Origin: Cobetia sp. cqz5-12
Lineage (GTDB): Bacteria; Pseudomonadota; Gammaproteobacteria; Pseudomonadales; Halomonadaceae
Length of the DNA: 64,000 nt
NCBI RefSeq assembly: GCF_016495405.1
Contig: NZ_CP044522.1
Span: 2,046,001 to 2,110,000, forward strand
Reading direction: 5' to 3'
The notes beneath the pieces were generated by a model that was not told the DNA's origin, did no database searches, and was given only the letters and a program-made list of their open reading frames with translations. The position numbers were made by a program, and so were the translations under genes. This document shows positions 47,901 to 56,264 of this stretch, in pieces (the stretch's first letter is position 1; the number at the start of each line of letters is the position of its first letter).

Positions 47901-47931
47901 CAGCCCCCATCGACAGGTTCGGTGGGGGCTG
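47901..47931 (+). terminator. Terminator after tamB
   Basis: An 11-bp stem CAGCCCCCATC with complement GGTGGGGGCTG (one G-T pair) and a 9-base loop lies 29 bases after the tamB stop. The T-tract is short. Confidence 0.7.
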
Positions 47932-48021
47932 TCTCGTTTGAGGGAGGGACGTTTCAGAGGTGCTCGTATCGCTTATGCTCGAGAGCTCAAGCTCAAGCGC
48001 ATCAGTACCAGGCGCGGACGG

Positions 48022-48501
48022 TCACGCAGTGCAGCAGCGCTTGATCTTCTTGCCGCTGCCACAGGGACACAGGCTGTTGCGCCCCGGCGTCAATGTTTGC
48101 CAATCGGCATCACCGTCGACATAACGCCAGTGATGGCCATCGTGATGAAAGCGACTAAGTTCCTGCAATTGCTGGAACTTTCCCTGCTCGAAGAAGGTGG
48201 CGTGAAAGCGTACCATGCCGGTATCGGCGTCTTGTCCGCTGTCCAGAATCTCCAATGCCAGCCACTGCGGGCCAGCACCTTCGAGATCGGCGCGTGCCGG
48301 GCAATGGGCCGGGTCCCAGCTGTCGATCAGAAAGTCGCTCAGCGACAGGCAGAAGGCGCTGTAGCGGGCGCGCATCAATTGCTCGGGGCGTTCAGCGCGG
48401 GTGATGTCAGCATGAATCGGCTGACAGCAATCGACGTAGCGTTGCGCCTTTGCGCTGTTGGGCTGGCAGGGGCAGATCTTGGGGGGCAGAGATGACATCA
48501 T
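48022..48501 (-). CDS. YchJ-family SEC-C motif protein
   Basis: A 159-residue protein with the two cysteine clusters of the YchJ family: an N-terminal CPCQPNSAKAQRYVDCC knuckle and a C-terminal SEC-C motif (NSLCPCGSGKKIKRCC), with the NTF2-like central fold RARYSAFCLSLSDFLIDSWDP between them. Both clusters should bind zinc. The family function is not established. Two adjacent ATGs (48501 and 48498) are possible, with AGG a few bases upstream. It is divergent from msrA, sharing a short promoter region. Confidence 0.88.
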   Translation of the reverse strand: MMSSLPPKICPCQPNSAKAQRYVDCCQPIHADITRAERPEQLMRARYSAFCLSLSDFLIDSWDPAHCPARADLEGAGPQWLALEILDSGQDADTGMVRFHATFFEQGKFQQLQELSRFHHDGHHWRYVDGDADWQTLTPGRNSLCPCGSGKKIKRCCTA

Positions 48502-48547
48502 TGAACCTATACACGATTGCACGACGCGACACAGGAGAGAGTCCGCC

Positions 48548-49186
48548 ATGTGGATAACGGAAGATAAGCAGACCATTCCTTCAGCGCAGGACAGCTTGCC
48601 AGGGCGCAGTGAAGCGGTTCGCATCAGCGGCGTTCATCACGTCAATGGCCGCTCGATTGTACCGCCGTTCGACAGTGAGTGTGAGGAGATCGTGCTGGGG
48701 CTGGGTTGCTTCTGGGGAGCCGAGCGCCTCTTCTGGCAGCTGCCGGGCGTCAAGGTGACGGCGGTCGGTTATGCCGGCGGCCATACGCCGAATCCGAGCT
48801 ATGAAGAGACCTGCACCGGCAAGACAGGCCACACCGAGGTCGTGCGTGTGATCTTTGACCCGACGGTGATCGGCCTGCCGGAGATCCTGCGGGCCAGCTT
48901 CGAGGCCCATGACCCGACCCAGGGCATGCGTCAGGGCAATGACATCGGCAACCAGTACCGCAGCGCGATCTATTACACCCGCGAAGACCAGCGCGCCATC
49001 GTCGAGAAAAGCATGGCCGACTACCAGCAGGCGCTGGACCAGTCCGGTCTCGGCCGCATCACCACCGAGGTCGCACCGCTGCGCGAGTTCTACTACGCCG
49101 AGGAATACCACCAGCAGTATCTGGCCAAGAATCCGGGTGGCTACTGCGGCCTGAAAGGCACGGGAATCAGCTGCCCCATCGGCTGA
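48548..49186 (+). CDS. msrA: Peptide methionine sulfoxide reductase MsrA
   Basis: Reduces methionine-S-sulfoxide in proteins. The catalytic Cys54 is in [46 protein letters not shown] and [14 protein letters not shown] are classical. A C-terminal Cys pair ([16 protein letters not shown]) provides resolving cysteines. The 212 residues resemble the E. coli enzyme. The ATG at 48548 has CAGGAGAG upstream. It belongs to the oxidative-defence set of this window and is monocistronic. Confidence 0.96.
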   Translation: MWITEDKQTIPSAQDSLPGRSEAVRISGVHHVNGRSIVPPFDSECEEIVLGLGCFWGAERLFWQLPGVKVTAVGYAGGHTPNPSYEETCTGKTGHTEVVRVIFDPTVIGLPEILRASFEAHDPTQGMRQGNDIGNQYRSAIYYTREDQRAIVEKSMADYQQALDQSGLGRITTEVAPLREFYYAEEYHQQYLAKNPGGYCGLKGTGISCPIG

Positions 49187-49265
49187 CAGCCCGGCAGTCA
49201 TGTCCTGCCTGCCATGACATCGCTGTCATGAGACTGTTGGTGACAGATTGCCGCTGAGAGACACG

Positions 49266-49313
49266 AAAGCCTCATGATCGCCGCGAAGTTCACGGCCGCC
49301 ATGAGGCTTTTTT
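49266..49313 (+). terminator. Terminator of msrA
   Basis: An 11-bp stem AAAGCCTCATG paired with CATGAGGCTTT around a long partly structured loop is followed by a further T-run. It could also act on the converging symporter gene. Confidence 0.85.
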
Positions 49314-49355
49314 CTGTCTGGAGCAGCCTTAGGTCAGGCGCTGCAAGGCACAGTG

Positions 49356-50525
49356 TCAGCGGTAGCGCTGTCGATCCTGCTCGGCTTCCGCAAAGCGATC
49401 GATCCACTGCACCAGGGCACCATCGCCGGTGACGTTGCACGCGGTGCCGAAGCTGTCCTGCGCCAGATAGAGCGCCATCATCAGGCCAACGGCAGCGGCA
49501 TCGAAGCCCAGCAGGCTCTGCAATACGCCCACCGAGGTCATCGCGGCGCCGCCGGGCGAACCGGGCGCGGCAATGATGGTCACGCCCAGTGCGGCGATGA
49601 ACGGCAGCAGGGTGGTGAGCTCGGGCGTTGCCAGTGAGGGAGTGACCAGCATCACGCCAATGGCGCACACGGTCAGCGTGATGGCACTGCCGCACATGTG
49701 GATGGTGGCCAGCAACGGCACCGCAAAGCTCGCCACGGACGGAGAAATGTGATTGAGGTGCATCTGGCGTACGGTAACCGGAATCGTGGCCGCGGAAGAC
49801 ATGGTACCGGCGGCGGTGAAGTAGGCAGGCAGCATGTGGGCCAGCGCCTTCATGGGCGAGCGGCCGGTGCTGGTGCCGCTGGTAACGTAGAGCAAGCTCA
49901 GCCACAGCCAGTGCAATGTCAGTGCCAGCAGCAGAATCATGCCGAAGCTCTTGAGGGTATTGGCTACCGTGCCGGCGATCGTCATCTCGCAGAACAGACC
50001 GGCGATATAGAACGGCAGGGCAGGAATCAGCGCCTTGGCGATGAAGCGCTCGACGATGTCGCGGCCGCCGTCGGCCAGCTGGCGCATGCCGTCATGGTCG
50101 GTGGCGGAAATGCCGATACCGAACAGGAAGGCCGTCACCAGGGCGGTACTGATATCGGTCAGCGGCGGAATATCCAGAGTGAAGTAGGGGCTCAAGTGCT
50201 TGATGGCATGACTGACCGGCAGCTGGTCCTGTTGCACGATATGCGGCACGACCTCCAGCCCGACGATGCCCGCAAACAGTCCTGCCAACGTCGTCGAGGC
50301 ATAGGCCAGCACGATGGTAAGAGTCAGCAGACGGCCCGAGGAACGCTCGAGACGTGCGATCCCGCTCATGATGAAGAACAGGATGATCAGCGGAATGGCG
50401 TATTCCAGCAGTTCACCGAACAGTACCTTGAAGGTCAGCAGGGCGCGTATCAGCGATTCGGGAGCCCATTGCCCCAGCAGTATGCCAGCCACGATGCCGA
50501 GCACCAGGCGAAAAATCAGGTTCAT
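49356..50525 (-). CDS. Second DAACS-type dicarboxylate/amino acid:cation symporter
   Basis: A 389-residue inner-membrane carrier distinct from the one at 1573-2829. The family core is present: the AAGTMSSAATIPVTVRQM reentrant loop (replacing the serine-rich loop), VPLLATIHMCGSAITLT (the DAACS TM7 motif altered, lacking NMDGT), APGSPGGAAM reentrant loop 2, and the substrate-binding TM8-like QDSFGTACNVTGD. The relaxed motifs suggest a divergent subfamily, possibly with a substrate other than aspartate or glutamate. ATG at 50525. It faces msrA across a terminator. Confidence 0.85.
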   Translation of the reverse strand: MNLIFRLVLGIVAGILLGQWAPESLIRALLTFKVLFGELLEYAIPLIILFFIMSGIARLERSSGRLLTLTIVLAYASTTLAGLFAGIVGLEVVPHIVQQDQLPVSHAIKHLSPYFTLDIPPLTDISTALVTAFLFGIGISATDHDGMRQLADGGRDIVERFIAKALIPALPFYIAGLFCEMTIAGTVANTLKSFGMILLLALTLHWLWLSLLYVTSGTSTGRSPMKALAHMLPAYFTAAGTMSSAATIPVTVRQMHLNHISPSVASFAVPLLATIHMCGSAITLTVCAIGVMLVTPSLATPELTTLLPFIAALGVTIIAAPGSPGGAAMTSVGVLQSLLGFDAAAVGLMMALYLAQDSFGTACNVTGDGALVQWIDRFAEAEQDRQRYR

Positions 50526-50860
50526 TATCAGGCCAGTAGAGTCTTGAACATAGGATGGGCGCGCAGTCTATCATTCTCCCTGAATCGTGACAGTGATCCG
50601 TGTCACCCTTCACACCCTCATCCTGTATACCGTTATCGTTTTTGTTGCTCTAAATTTAGCCATCTCAACAACGTATACGGTCGTAGTCGGGCTCAGGGCT
50701 TCCCACCGGATCTGAGGGTGGGAAGGCGAGCAAGGGGGGAAGAAACAAAAAGAGGCAATGAATGCCCCAAGGACAAGAAAGCCAAAGAGGGTAAGCGTGT
50801 TGGCGCCTGAGTGGCGGTTAATGCAGCCAGTTCGATGCACGACAGTTCAATGCAGGCAGC
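50526..50860. other. Intergenic region upstream of the second symporter
   Basis: I find no convincing gene in these 335 bases. The left half (50620-50690) is AT-rich with two GTATAC-containing segments and probably holds the symporter promoter. The right half (50700-50800) is a purine-rich strand. A minus-strand frame here encodes a short hydrophobic stretch but has no ribosome-binding site. Confidence 0.5.
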
Positions 50861-51919
50861 TCAGTGCGCTTCGCTCTGCACCTCTGCCTGCGCTTGTGGC
50901 TTGGGCAGTCCGCTCCAGGCATCCAGTTGCTGGCTGACACGGCGAGCCAGCCAGGAATTCAGTCGTCCACGGCGCCACTCAACGAAGCCAACATGCCCAC
51001 CACGCTCACTGAGCTCGATACGCACGGCCTCGGAGGGTTGGTGGAAACGTGCAAACAGATCGCGTGGCATGAAGGGGTCATCCAGCGATTGCAGAATCAG
51101 CGTCGGCAGTTCGATCTCGCTCAGCAGACGGCCCGCCGAGGAGCGCGTGTAGTAATCACTCGCCGAGGTGAAGCCATGCAGCGGTGCGGTGACTTCGTTG
51201 TCATAGGCCCAGAAACTGTTGAGCTGCGTCAGTTGATGCGCTCCGATCGAGATGGGTAGCGGCCCATTGGCAAGCTTCGCCGCCACCTTGGCCTTCAAGC
51301 CCTTGAGCAGATGGCGCTGGTAGAGGCGTGAGAAGCCCTGATTGAGCACGTCCGCGCTGGCTGCCAGATCCAGCGGGGCGCTGATGGCGATCGCGCCGGC
51401 CAGATCCAGACCATCACCGCCTTGCTCGGCCACCAGCTTGAGCAGCATGTTGGCGCCCAGCGATACGCCACAGGCGACCTTGATGGCGTGCGAATAGCGT
51501 CGCCCCAGCTCGCCAAGCACCCAATAGGCGTCTGCGGTATCCCCGCTGTGATAGGCGCGTGGCAGCCGGTTGGGAGATTGCCCGCAGCCACGGAAATGCA
51601 TCATGACCGGTCGCCAGCCCATCCGGGCGGCTGCATTGAGCAGCTCACGGGCGTAGGGCGAGCTCAAGTCACCCTCAAGGCCATGAAACAGCACGAACAG
51701 AGGCGCATCGTCGCTCAGGGCCGTCGTACGCTCCCGCTTCTCATGCCCGTCACTGATGACCCAGGCGAGCTCGACGAAGTCACCATCGGGGAGATTGAGA
51801 ATCTCGGTACGACGACTCAGGGGCGCGCGGGGCAGTAATCTCGGTAACAAGGTCTGGACATGGCGATTGCGCAGGCCAAGGGCAGGGCGAAACTCTGACG
51901 TGAAGATGGAGTGCGGCAT
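50861..51919 (-). CDS. yheT: YheT-family alpha/beta hydrolase
   Basis: A 352-residue alpha/beta-hydrolase with the nucleophile elbow GVSLGANML (Ser153), oxyanion-side FHGLEGDLSSPYAREL, the MHFRGCGQSPNRLPRAYHSGDT block that is diagnostic of the YheT/EMB8 family, a catalytic acid near LQSLDDPFMP and His in ERGGHVGFVEW. The substrate is unknown; family members are putative esterases or lipases. The ATG at 51919 has GGAG upstream. Confidence 0.9.
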   Translation of the reverse strand: MPHSIFTSEFRPALGLRNRHVQTLLPRLLPRAPLSRRTEILNLPDGDFVELAWVISDGHEKRERTTALSDDAPLFVLFHGLEGDLSSPYARELLNAAARMGWRPVMMHFRGCGQSPNRLPRAYHSGDTADAYWVLGELGRRYSHAIKVACGVSLGANMLLKLVAEQGGDGLDLAGAIAISAPLDLAASADVLNQGFSRLYQRHLLKGLKAKVAAKLANGPLPISIGAHQLTQLNSFWAYDNEVTAPLHGFTSASDYYTRSSAGRLLSEIELPTLILQSLDDPFMPRDLFARFHQPSEAVRIELSERGGHVGFVEWRRGRLNSWLARRVSQQLDAWSGLPKPQAQAEVQSEAH

Positions 51920-52114
51920 GTGAGGTAGCTCCAGTGGCTGGCCAGGGCGATGACGTTGGTGATCGGGTGATGAACATGCCCTTGATGGCGGTGGCCTGCA
52001 GCAAGATCTGACAGGAATTTCTGCATGGATGTCGTTGGCATCATTTCACTTGGCGACGCCAATCGCTAGTCGCAGTGCAGCATACGCATCGACGCCAATG
52101 GCTATCGCTCGGTT

Positions 52115-52136
52115 CTGGATCAAGTGCTTGATCCAG
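52115..52136. repeat. Perfect 22-bp palindrome
   Basis: Two 10-base arms (CTGGATCAAG and CTTGATCCAG) are separated by TG. The palindrome lies between yheT and pepQ with no T-run, so it reads more like an operator or protein site than a terminator. Confidence 0.75.
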
Positions 52137-52168
52137 TGCATCGAATACGCCGGCTCACTTCATGCAAC

Positions 52169-52203
52169 AAAAAAGCCGCCATCGGCACAGGGCCCATGGC
52201 GGC
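52169..52203 (-). terminator. Terminator of pepQ
   Basis: On the minus strand the stem GCCGCCAT/ATGGCGGC (8 bp, 13-base loop) is followed directly by a T-run (plus-strand A-run 52169-52174). It lies 66 bases after the pepQ stop. Confidence 0.85.
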
Positions 52204-52268
52204 GTGAGGCAGGCGCGTGACGGCAAGCGTCACAGCGACAGACCTAGACGGTGTTGTGACAGGTCTGA

Positions 52269-53636
52269 TTACAGGCCCGTCGCCGGGCTACGTGTCAGAT
52301 TGAGAGCACCATCTGCGGTGATGACCAGGTTGTCCTCGATACGCACACCACCGTGCGGTGCCAGCGCCTCGACCAGCTTCCAGTCGATATGCTCACCGCG
52401 TGCATCGTTGCGCAGCGGCTCCAGCAGCATGGGGATGATGTAGCAGCCCGGTTCGATGGTGATGGCCATGCCGGGTTCGAGCACACGCGTCAGGCGCAGC
52501 ATCGGGTGACCTTGCGGTGGATGACGGATGTCGCCGGTGGTGTGATCAGAAATGCGACCCGCCACATCATGGACCTGCAACCCCAGAAGGTGCCCGAGGC
52601 CATGCGGGCAGAAGGCTGCCGTGATGCCTTGTGCGACCTGATCCTCGGCGGGCAGGGACACCACGCCAAGTTCCCGCAGCAGCTCACCCAGCTCGCGATG
52701 CATCTCGAGGTGCAGGTCGACGTAGTCCACCCCGGGCGCGAGTCTTGCCATCAGACGCTTCTGCAGCGCCTCCACGCCTTCGATCAGCGCGCGATAGAGC
52801 GGCAGGGCATCATCGCCTGCCCAGCTGCGCGTGATGTCCGAGGCATAGCCGTGCACCTTGGCTCCAGCATCCACCAGCAGGCTGTGACGGGTAGCGGGGG
52901 CCTGCAAAGCATAGTGCTGGTAATGCAGAACGGCGGCGTGTCCGTTGAGACCGACGATGTTGCCGTAGGGCACATCCAATTCCCGTTGCCGAGACGCGCC
53001 AAGATAGGCCAGCTGGATATCGAGCTCCGCGCCGCCTTCCATGAAGCTGCGCCGGGCAGCCAGATGGCCACGCGCGGCACGCAGGCTGGCTTCCTGCAGA
53101 CAGGCGATCTCGAAGTCGCTCTTGCAGACGCGTCCCTCGTCTAGCTGGCGCACCAGGCCGACCGGGTTGGGTAGCGCCTCAAGTTCGCTGACCACCTGCG
53201 GCTGAAGCTCGGCGATCTCGCCCAGCAGCGCCACGCGACCCTCGGGACGCTCTGGCAGTGCCGGCTTGCGCAGATGGATGATCTCGAACTGCTCGGCCCA
53301 GGGCGCAGTGTCCGGCGTCGGCAGGCTGGGTGACAGATGCCAGAAGTCATCGGGGGCGTAGAGGTAAAGCGTCGGTTGCTGGCCCGGACGAATCACCAGC
53401 CAGCTATCGCTGAGACCCGCCATCGGCACCCAGTGCAGGAAGTGGGCATGCGACTTGAAGCTGGCATCCTGATCATCGGCGAAATGCCGCTTCGGCTTGC
53501 CACTGTGCAGCACGATGGCATCCAGATCATGCTGCTGCATGGCAACTTCGTAGCCTGATTGCAGCGCCGCAAGATGCTCGCGGTGTGCTGCAGCGTGGGT
53601 GATAGTCGGGTCGTTGAGCTGGCTGTCAGACATCAT
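52269..53636 (-). CDS. pepQ: Xaa-Pro dipeptidase PepQ
   Basis: Pita-bread-fold metallopeptidase cleaving X-Pro dipeptides in the cytosol. Metal ligands are visible in LLVDAGAKVHGYASDITRSW (two Asp), FCPHGLGHLLGLQVHD (His), MAITIEPGCY (Glu) and VRIEDNLVIT (Glu). The 455 residues resemble E. coli PepQ (443). Two ATGs are adjacent (53636, 53633); AAGGA spacing slightly favours the second. The neighbouring LysR gene and Dpp-type importer lie upstream on the same strand, so a peptide-use role fits, though separate promoters are likely. Confidence 0.93.
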   Translation of the reverse strand: MMSDSQLNDPTITHAAAHREHLAALQSGYEVAMQQHDLDAIVLHSGKPKRHFADDQDASFKSHAHFLHWVPMAGLSDSWLVIRPGQQPTLYLYAPDDFWHLSPSLPTPDTAPWAEQFEIIHLRKPALPERPEGRVALLGEIAELQPQVVSELEALPNPVGLVRQLDEGRVCKSDFEIACLQEASLRAARGHLAARRSFMEGGAELDIQLAYLGASRQRELDVPYGNIVGLNGHAAVLHYQHYALQAPATRHSLLVDAGAKVHGYASDITRSWAGDDALPLYRALIEGVEALQKRLMARLAPGVDYVDLHLEMHRELGELLRELGVVSLPAEDQVAQGITAAFCPHGLGHLLGLQVHDVAGRISDHTTGDIRHPPQGHPMLRLTRVLEPGMAITIEPGCYIIPMLLEPLRNDARGEHIDWKLVEALAPHGGVRIEDNLVITADGALNLTRSPATGL

Positions 53637-53771
53637 GTTTCCTTGAAAACGGTCGGCACGCCTGACCTGGAGGTGTGAACGTCAATGGCGTGAGGTGATG
53701 GAGGATGAAGAAATGAAGGGGAGAGAAGAGCGCCGCTGAATCAGCGCCGTCGCCCCTCCAGTCCGGATGAC

Positions 53772-54683
53772 TCACGAGAAGTGTGCTTCCAGCTGGTGCC
53801 AGAGTTCACTGACACTGTCATGGCGCGGCACGCGCGGGCGATACAGACGGATATGCAGACTCAGGTCCCAACGTGGGTCACCGGCACGCACCAGCTTGCC
53901 ACTGGCGATTTCCTCTGCGGCCAGACGCTGCGGCAACCAGCCGATGCCATAGCCTTGCAACACCAGCGCCTTGATGTTGGCCGCCTGGATATTCTCGTTC
54001 ATGGTGACCAGATGCGCCTGAATCGGCACCTGAGCGAGATGGGCCATCAGCGAGGTGGCGATGACGGCGCGCGGATGCGGGCTGATGAACGGTAGCGGAT
54101 TGCGCCGCGTGCCCGGCAACTGGTGGCGGGGATTGCCGTCCGCGCCGGGTGCGCATAGCGGAATGAAGGATTCTTCGCCGACCACCAGGTATTGGTAGCT
54201 GTCCAGCTCAAAACCGAGATCGACACGTGCCTGGGGCCAGTAACACAGTGCCAGATCACATTCGCCGCGATCCAGCCCATGGAAATAGTCGGCCGCCAGC
54301 CAACCGGTGGCCCGCAGATAGGGCAGCACCTGTTCACGCAGCTGAAGCTGATCAAGCCAATCAGGCAGGAAGTGCGACACCAGCGACTGCGGTGCCCCCA
54401 GCGATATCTTGCTGGCTTGCTGCTGGGCCATGTCCTGCAGACGTTCACGTGTGATACGCACGCGCTCGGTGATCTGCTCGCACAGCTGGAGAAACTCGTC
54501 TCCGGCGGGAGTGAGCGACAGCGGCAGGGTCTGACGGTTGATCAAGGTGGTGCCCATCTCCTCTTCCAGCAACTTGATGCGGCGGGAGAAGGTGGGCTGA
54601 GAGACATTCTGTGCGTCGGCCGCCCGCGAGAAATGCCGGGTCTGAGCCAGAACGATGAAATCTTCGAGCCAGCGAATTTCCAT
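53772..54683 (-). CDS. LysR-family regulator, HypT-like
   Basis: A 303-residue LysR-type regulator. The N-terminal HTH (MEIRWLEDFIVLAQTRHFSRAADAQNVSQPTFSRRIKLLEEEMGTTL) and the effector domain ending GYGIGWLPQRLAAEEIASGKLVRAGD closely parallel the LysR protein at 11468-12400, so both belong to the same HypT-like branch. It lies between pepQ and the dpp operon, all on the minus strand, with about 135 bases before pepQ. Possible targets are pepQ or dpp; nothing in the sequence proves this. Confidence 0.87.
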   Translation of the reverse strand: MEIRWLEDFIVLAQTRHFSRAADAQNVSQPTFSRRIKLLEEEMGTTLINRQTLPLSLTPAGDEFLQLCEQITERVRITRERLQDMAQQQASKISLGAPQSLVSHFLPDWLDQLQLREQVLPYLRATGWLAADYFHGLDRGECDLALCYWPQARVDLGFELDSYQYLVVGEESFIPLCAPGADGNPRHQLPGTRRNPLPFISPHPRAVIATSLMAHLAQVPIQAHLVTMNENIQAANIKALVLQGYGIGWLPQRLAAEEIASGKLVRAGDPRWDLSLHIRLYRPRVPRHDSVSELWHQLEAHFS

Positions 54684-54853
54684 GTAGTGAAGGTGCCTCG
54701 AAAGCCGGTCAACCGGCCATGTCAGGAGATCGGGGCAGAACTCTGGACCGCAACTGCTTCCAGCACCTGAAACAGTATCTGCAAGCGTACTGGTTGAAGT
54801 TGCTGGTGCAGAACTCGGGGCAGAGACGTGGGCCTTGTGGGGGCGCTCTTTAT

Positions 54854-54879
54854 CTGACTATCCAGTCAGTTTGTATAGT
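54854..54879 (+). promoter_or_regulatory. Operator-like inverted repeat with adjacent -10-like hexamer
   Basis: The six-base arms CTGACT and AGTCAG around ATCC sit four bases before TATAGT. The layout resembles a repressor site (TetR-like in form) over a promoter, but no matching gene or regulator lies nearby. Confidence 0.35.
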
Positions 54880-55044
54880 GAAGAGATGTTGCCTTACCCG
54901 AGCCGAGAGATGCAAACCCTTGCCCGCGGCCTGTATCTTCCAGGGCCGCAACACAAGGGCGCCTGAGCAGGGACACTTGATAACAGGGACACTTGATCAA
55001 GGGCATGATCAGGGCCATGAGCAGGACCAGGAGAGCAAAGCACG

Positions 55045-55077
55045 GTTGACAGGCTAGCGACCGGCTAACCTGCCAAC
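55045..55077 (-). terminator. Imperfect hairpin downstream of dppF
   Basis: A 14-position stem GTTGACAGGCTAGC with two mismatches and a 5-base loop lies 108 bases after the dppF stop. There is no T-run, so it is a weak terminator at best. Confidence 0.45.
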
Positions 55078-55184
55078 TGTACTTATCGAACTGTGCTCAA
55101 CGAACATTGCTCAGCGAACAGGGCTCTGCAACTTCCCACTGACGCCATTGCATGACGCCTCATCGATATGAACGGTCGACACGT

Positions 55185-56264
55185 TCAGTCGATGCGGCCT
55201 TCTTCCACGGCGTGGCAGGCGACCTGACCGGTGTCCGTGGCGATCAGGCGCGGAATCTCCGTACGGCAACGCTGATTGGCATGCGGACAACGGCCATGGA
55301 AGACACAGCCCGAAGGCAGATTGACCGGCGTCGGCACCTCGCCCTCGAGACGAATGTGATTGGGCTTGTCATCGTGCAGCCGCGGTATCGCCGACATCAA
55401 CGCCTGGGTATAGGGGTGACGTGGGCGGGCAAATAGCGAGCGGGTATCCGCCAGCTCGCACAGCGTGCCCAGGTACATGACCGCGACGCGGGTGCCGAAG
55501 TGCTCGACCACGGCCAGGTCGTGAGTGATGAACAGATACGTCAGATTGCGCTGCTCCTGGGCCTCCATCATCAGGTTGAGCACCTGCGCCTGGATCGACA
55601 CGTCCAGCGCCGAGATCGGCTCATCGGCGACGATGAATTCCGGGTCCACCGCCAGCGCGCGGGCGATGGAGATACGCTGACGCTGGCCGCCCGAGAATTC
55701 GTGGGCGAAACGCTTGCCCCAGTCCGGGTCGATGCCCACCGAGCGCATCACCTCCTCGATCTTGTCGCGCACCTCACCATCCTTGAGCGTCGGCTGATGA
55801 AAGCGCAGCGGCTCCTCCAGCGTCTGCTGGATGGTCATGCGCGGATTCAGCGACGCATAGGGATTCTGGAAGATCATCTGCATGCGACGGCGGTAGGGCA
55901 GCAGGTCTCGCGGGGCCATATTATCGATGCGGGTACCGTCAAAACGGACCTCGCCACCGCTGGGCTTGAGCAGGCCCATCACGGTACGTGCCACCGTCGA
56001 CTTGCCACAGCCGGATTCCCCGACCACGCACAGCGCCTCACCGCGTTTGACGTCCAGCGTGACGCCATTGATGGCGTGCACATATTCCTGCTTGCGACGC
56101 AGGCGCCCCTTCTCGAAGGTCAGCTGCTCGAGAAAGTCGCCAGACAACGAGAAGCGCTTCTCGAGATCACGGATTTCCACCAGAGTTTCGCCAAGCTCGG
56201 CGCTATCGACACGGGTGGAGGCCTGGGAGGAGGACTGAGCGTCCTTCAGAATTGCCGCGCTCAT
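55185..56264 (-). CDS. dppF: Peptide ABC transporter ATP-binding protein (DppF-like)
   Basis: One of two ATPases of a dipeptide/oligopeptide importer. Walker A is VVGESGCGKSTVART, the signature is EFSGGQRQRISIARAL, Walker B is PEFIVADEPISALD and the switch is FITHDLAVVEHF. The C-terminal oligopeptide-transporter extension (GEVPTPVNLPSGCVFHGRCPHANQRC) contains the cysteine pattern seen in DppF/OppF. It has 359 residues. Its start overlaps the dppD stop (ATGA). It is last in the operon. Confidence 0.92.
   Translation of the reverse strand: MSAAILKDAQSSSQASTRVDSAELGETLVEIRDLEKRFSLSGDFLEQLTFEKGRLRRKQEYVHAINGVTLDVKRGEALCVVGESGCGKSTVARTVMGLLKPSGGEVRFDGTRIDNMAPRDLLPYRRRMQMIFQNPYASLNPRMTIQQTLEEPLRFHQPTLKDGEVRDKIEEVMRSVGIDPDWGKRFAHEFSGGQRQRISIARALAVDPEFIVADEPISALDVSIQAQVLNLMMEAQEQRNLTYLFITHDLAVVEHFGTRVAVMYLGTLCELADTRSLFARPRHPYTQALMSAIPRLHDDKPNHIRLEGEVPTPVNLPSGCVFHGRCPHANQRCRTEIPRLIATDTGQVACHAVEEGRID

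Larger units (their letters stand above)
51920..52268. other. Intergenic region between yheT and pepQ
   Basis: There is no gene in these 349 bases. The stretch holds a partial direct repeat (CGACGCCAAT-xGCTA, near 52053 and 52090), a perfect palindrome with arms CTGGATCAAG/CTTGATCCAG around TG at 52115-52136, and the pepQ terminator at 52169-52203. Confidence 0.65.
54684..55184. other. Gene-free stretch between the LysR gene and the dpp operon
   Basis: I see no gene in these 501 bases. Contents: an inverted repeat CTGACT-ATCC-AGTCAG at 54854-54869 next to TATAGT (54874-54879); two copies of GGGACACTTGAT (about 54969-54996); repeated CGAAC/GCTCA units near 55085-55125; and a hairpin at 55045-55077 that may end dpp transcription. 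Confidence 0.6.

Noticed and set aside
50706..50745. G-rich run considered as a second quadruplex site
   Set aside because: Loop lengths are irregular and one is 11 bases; it does not match the pattern of the heptamer arrays.
50610..50840. Minus-strand frame with a hydrophobic stretch (TLTLFGFLVLGAFIASFCFF)
   Set aside because: It has no ribosome-binding site, a GTG-only start and compositional oddness from a purine-rich strand. It could be a small membrane peptide, but the evidence is too thin.
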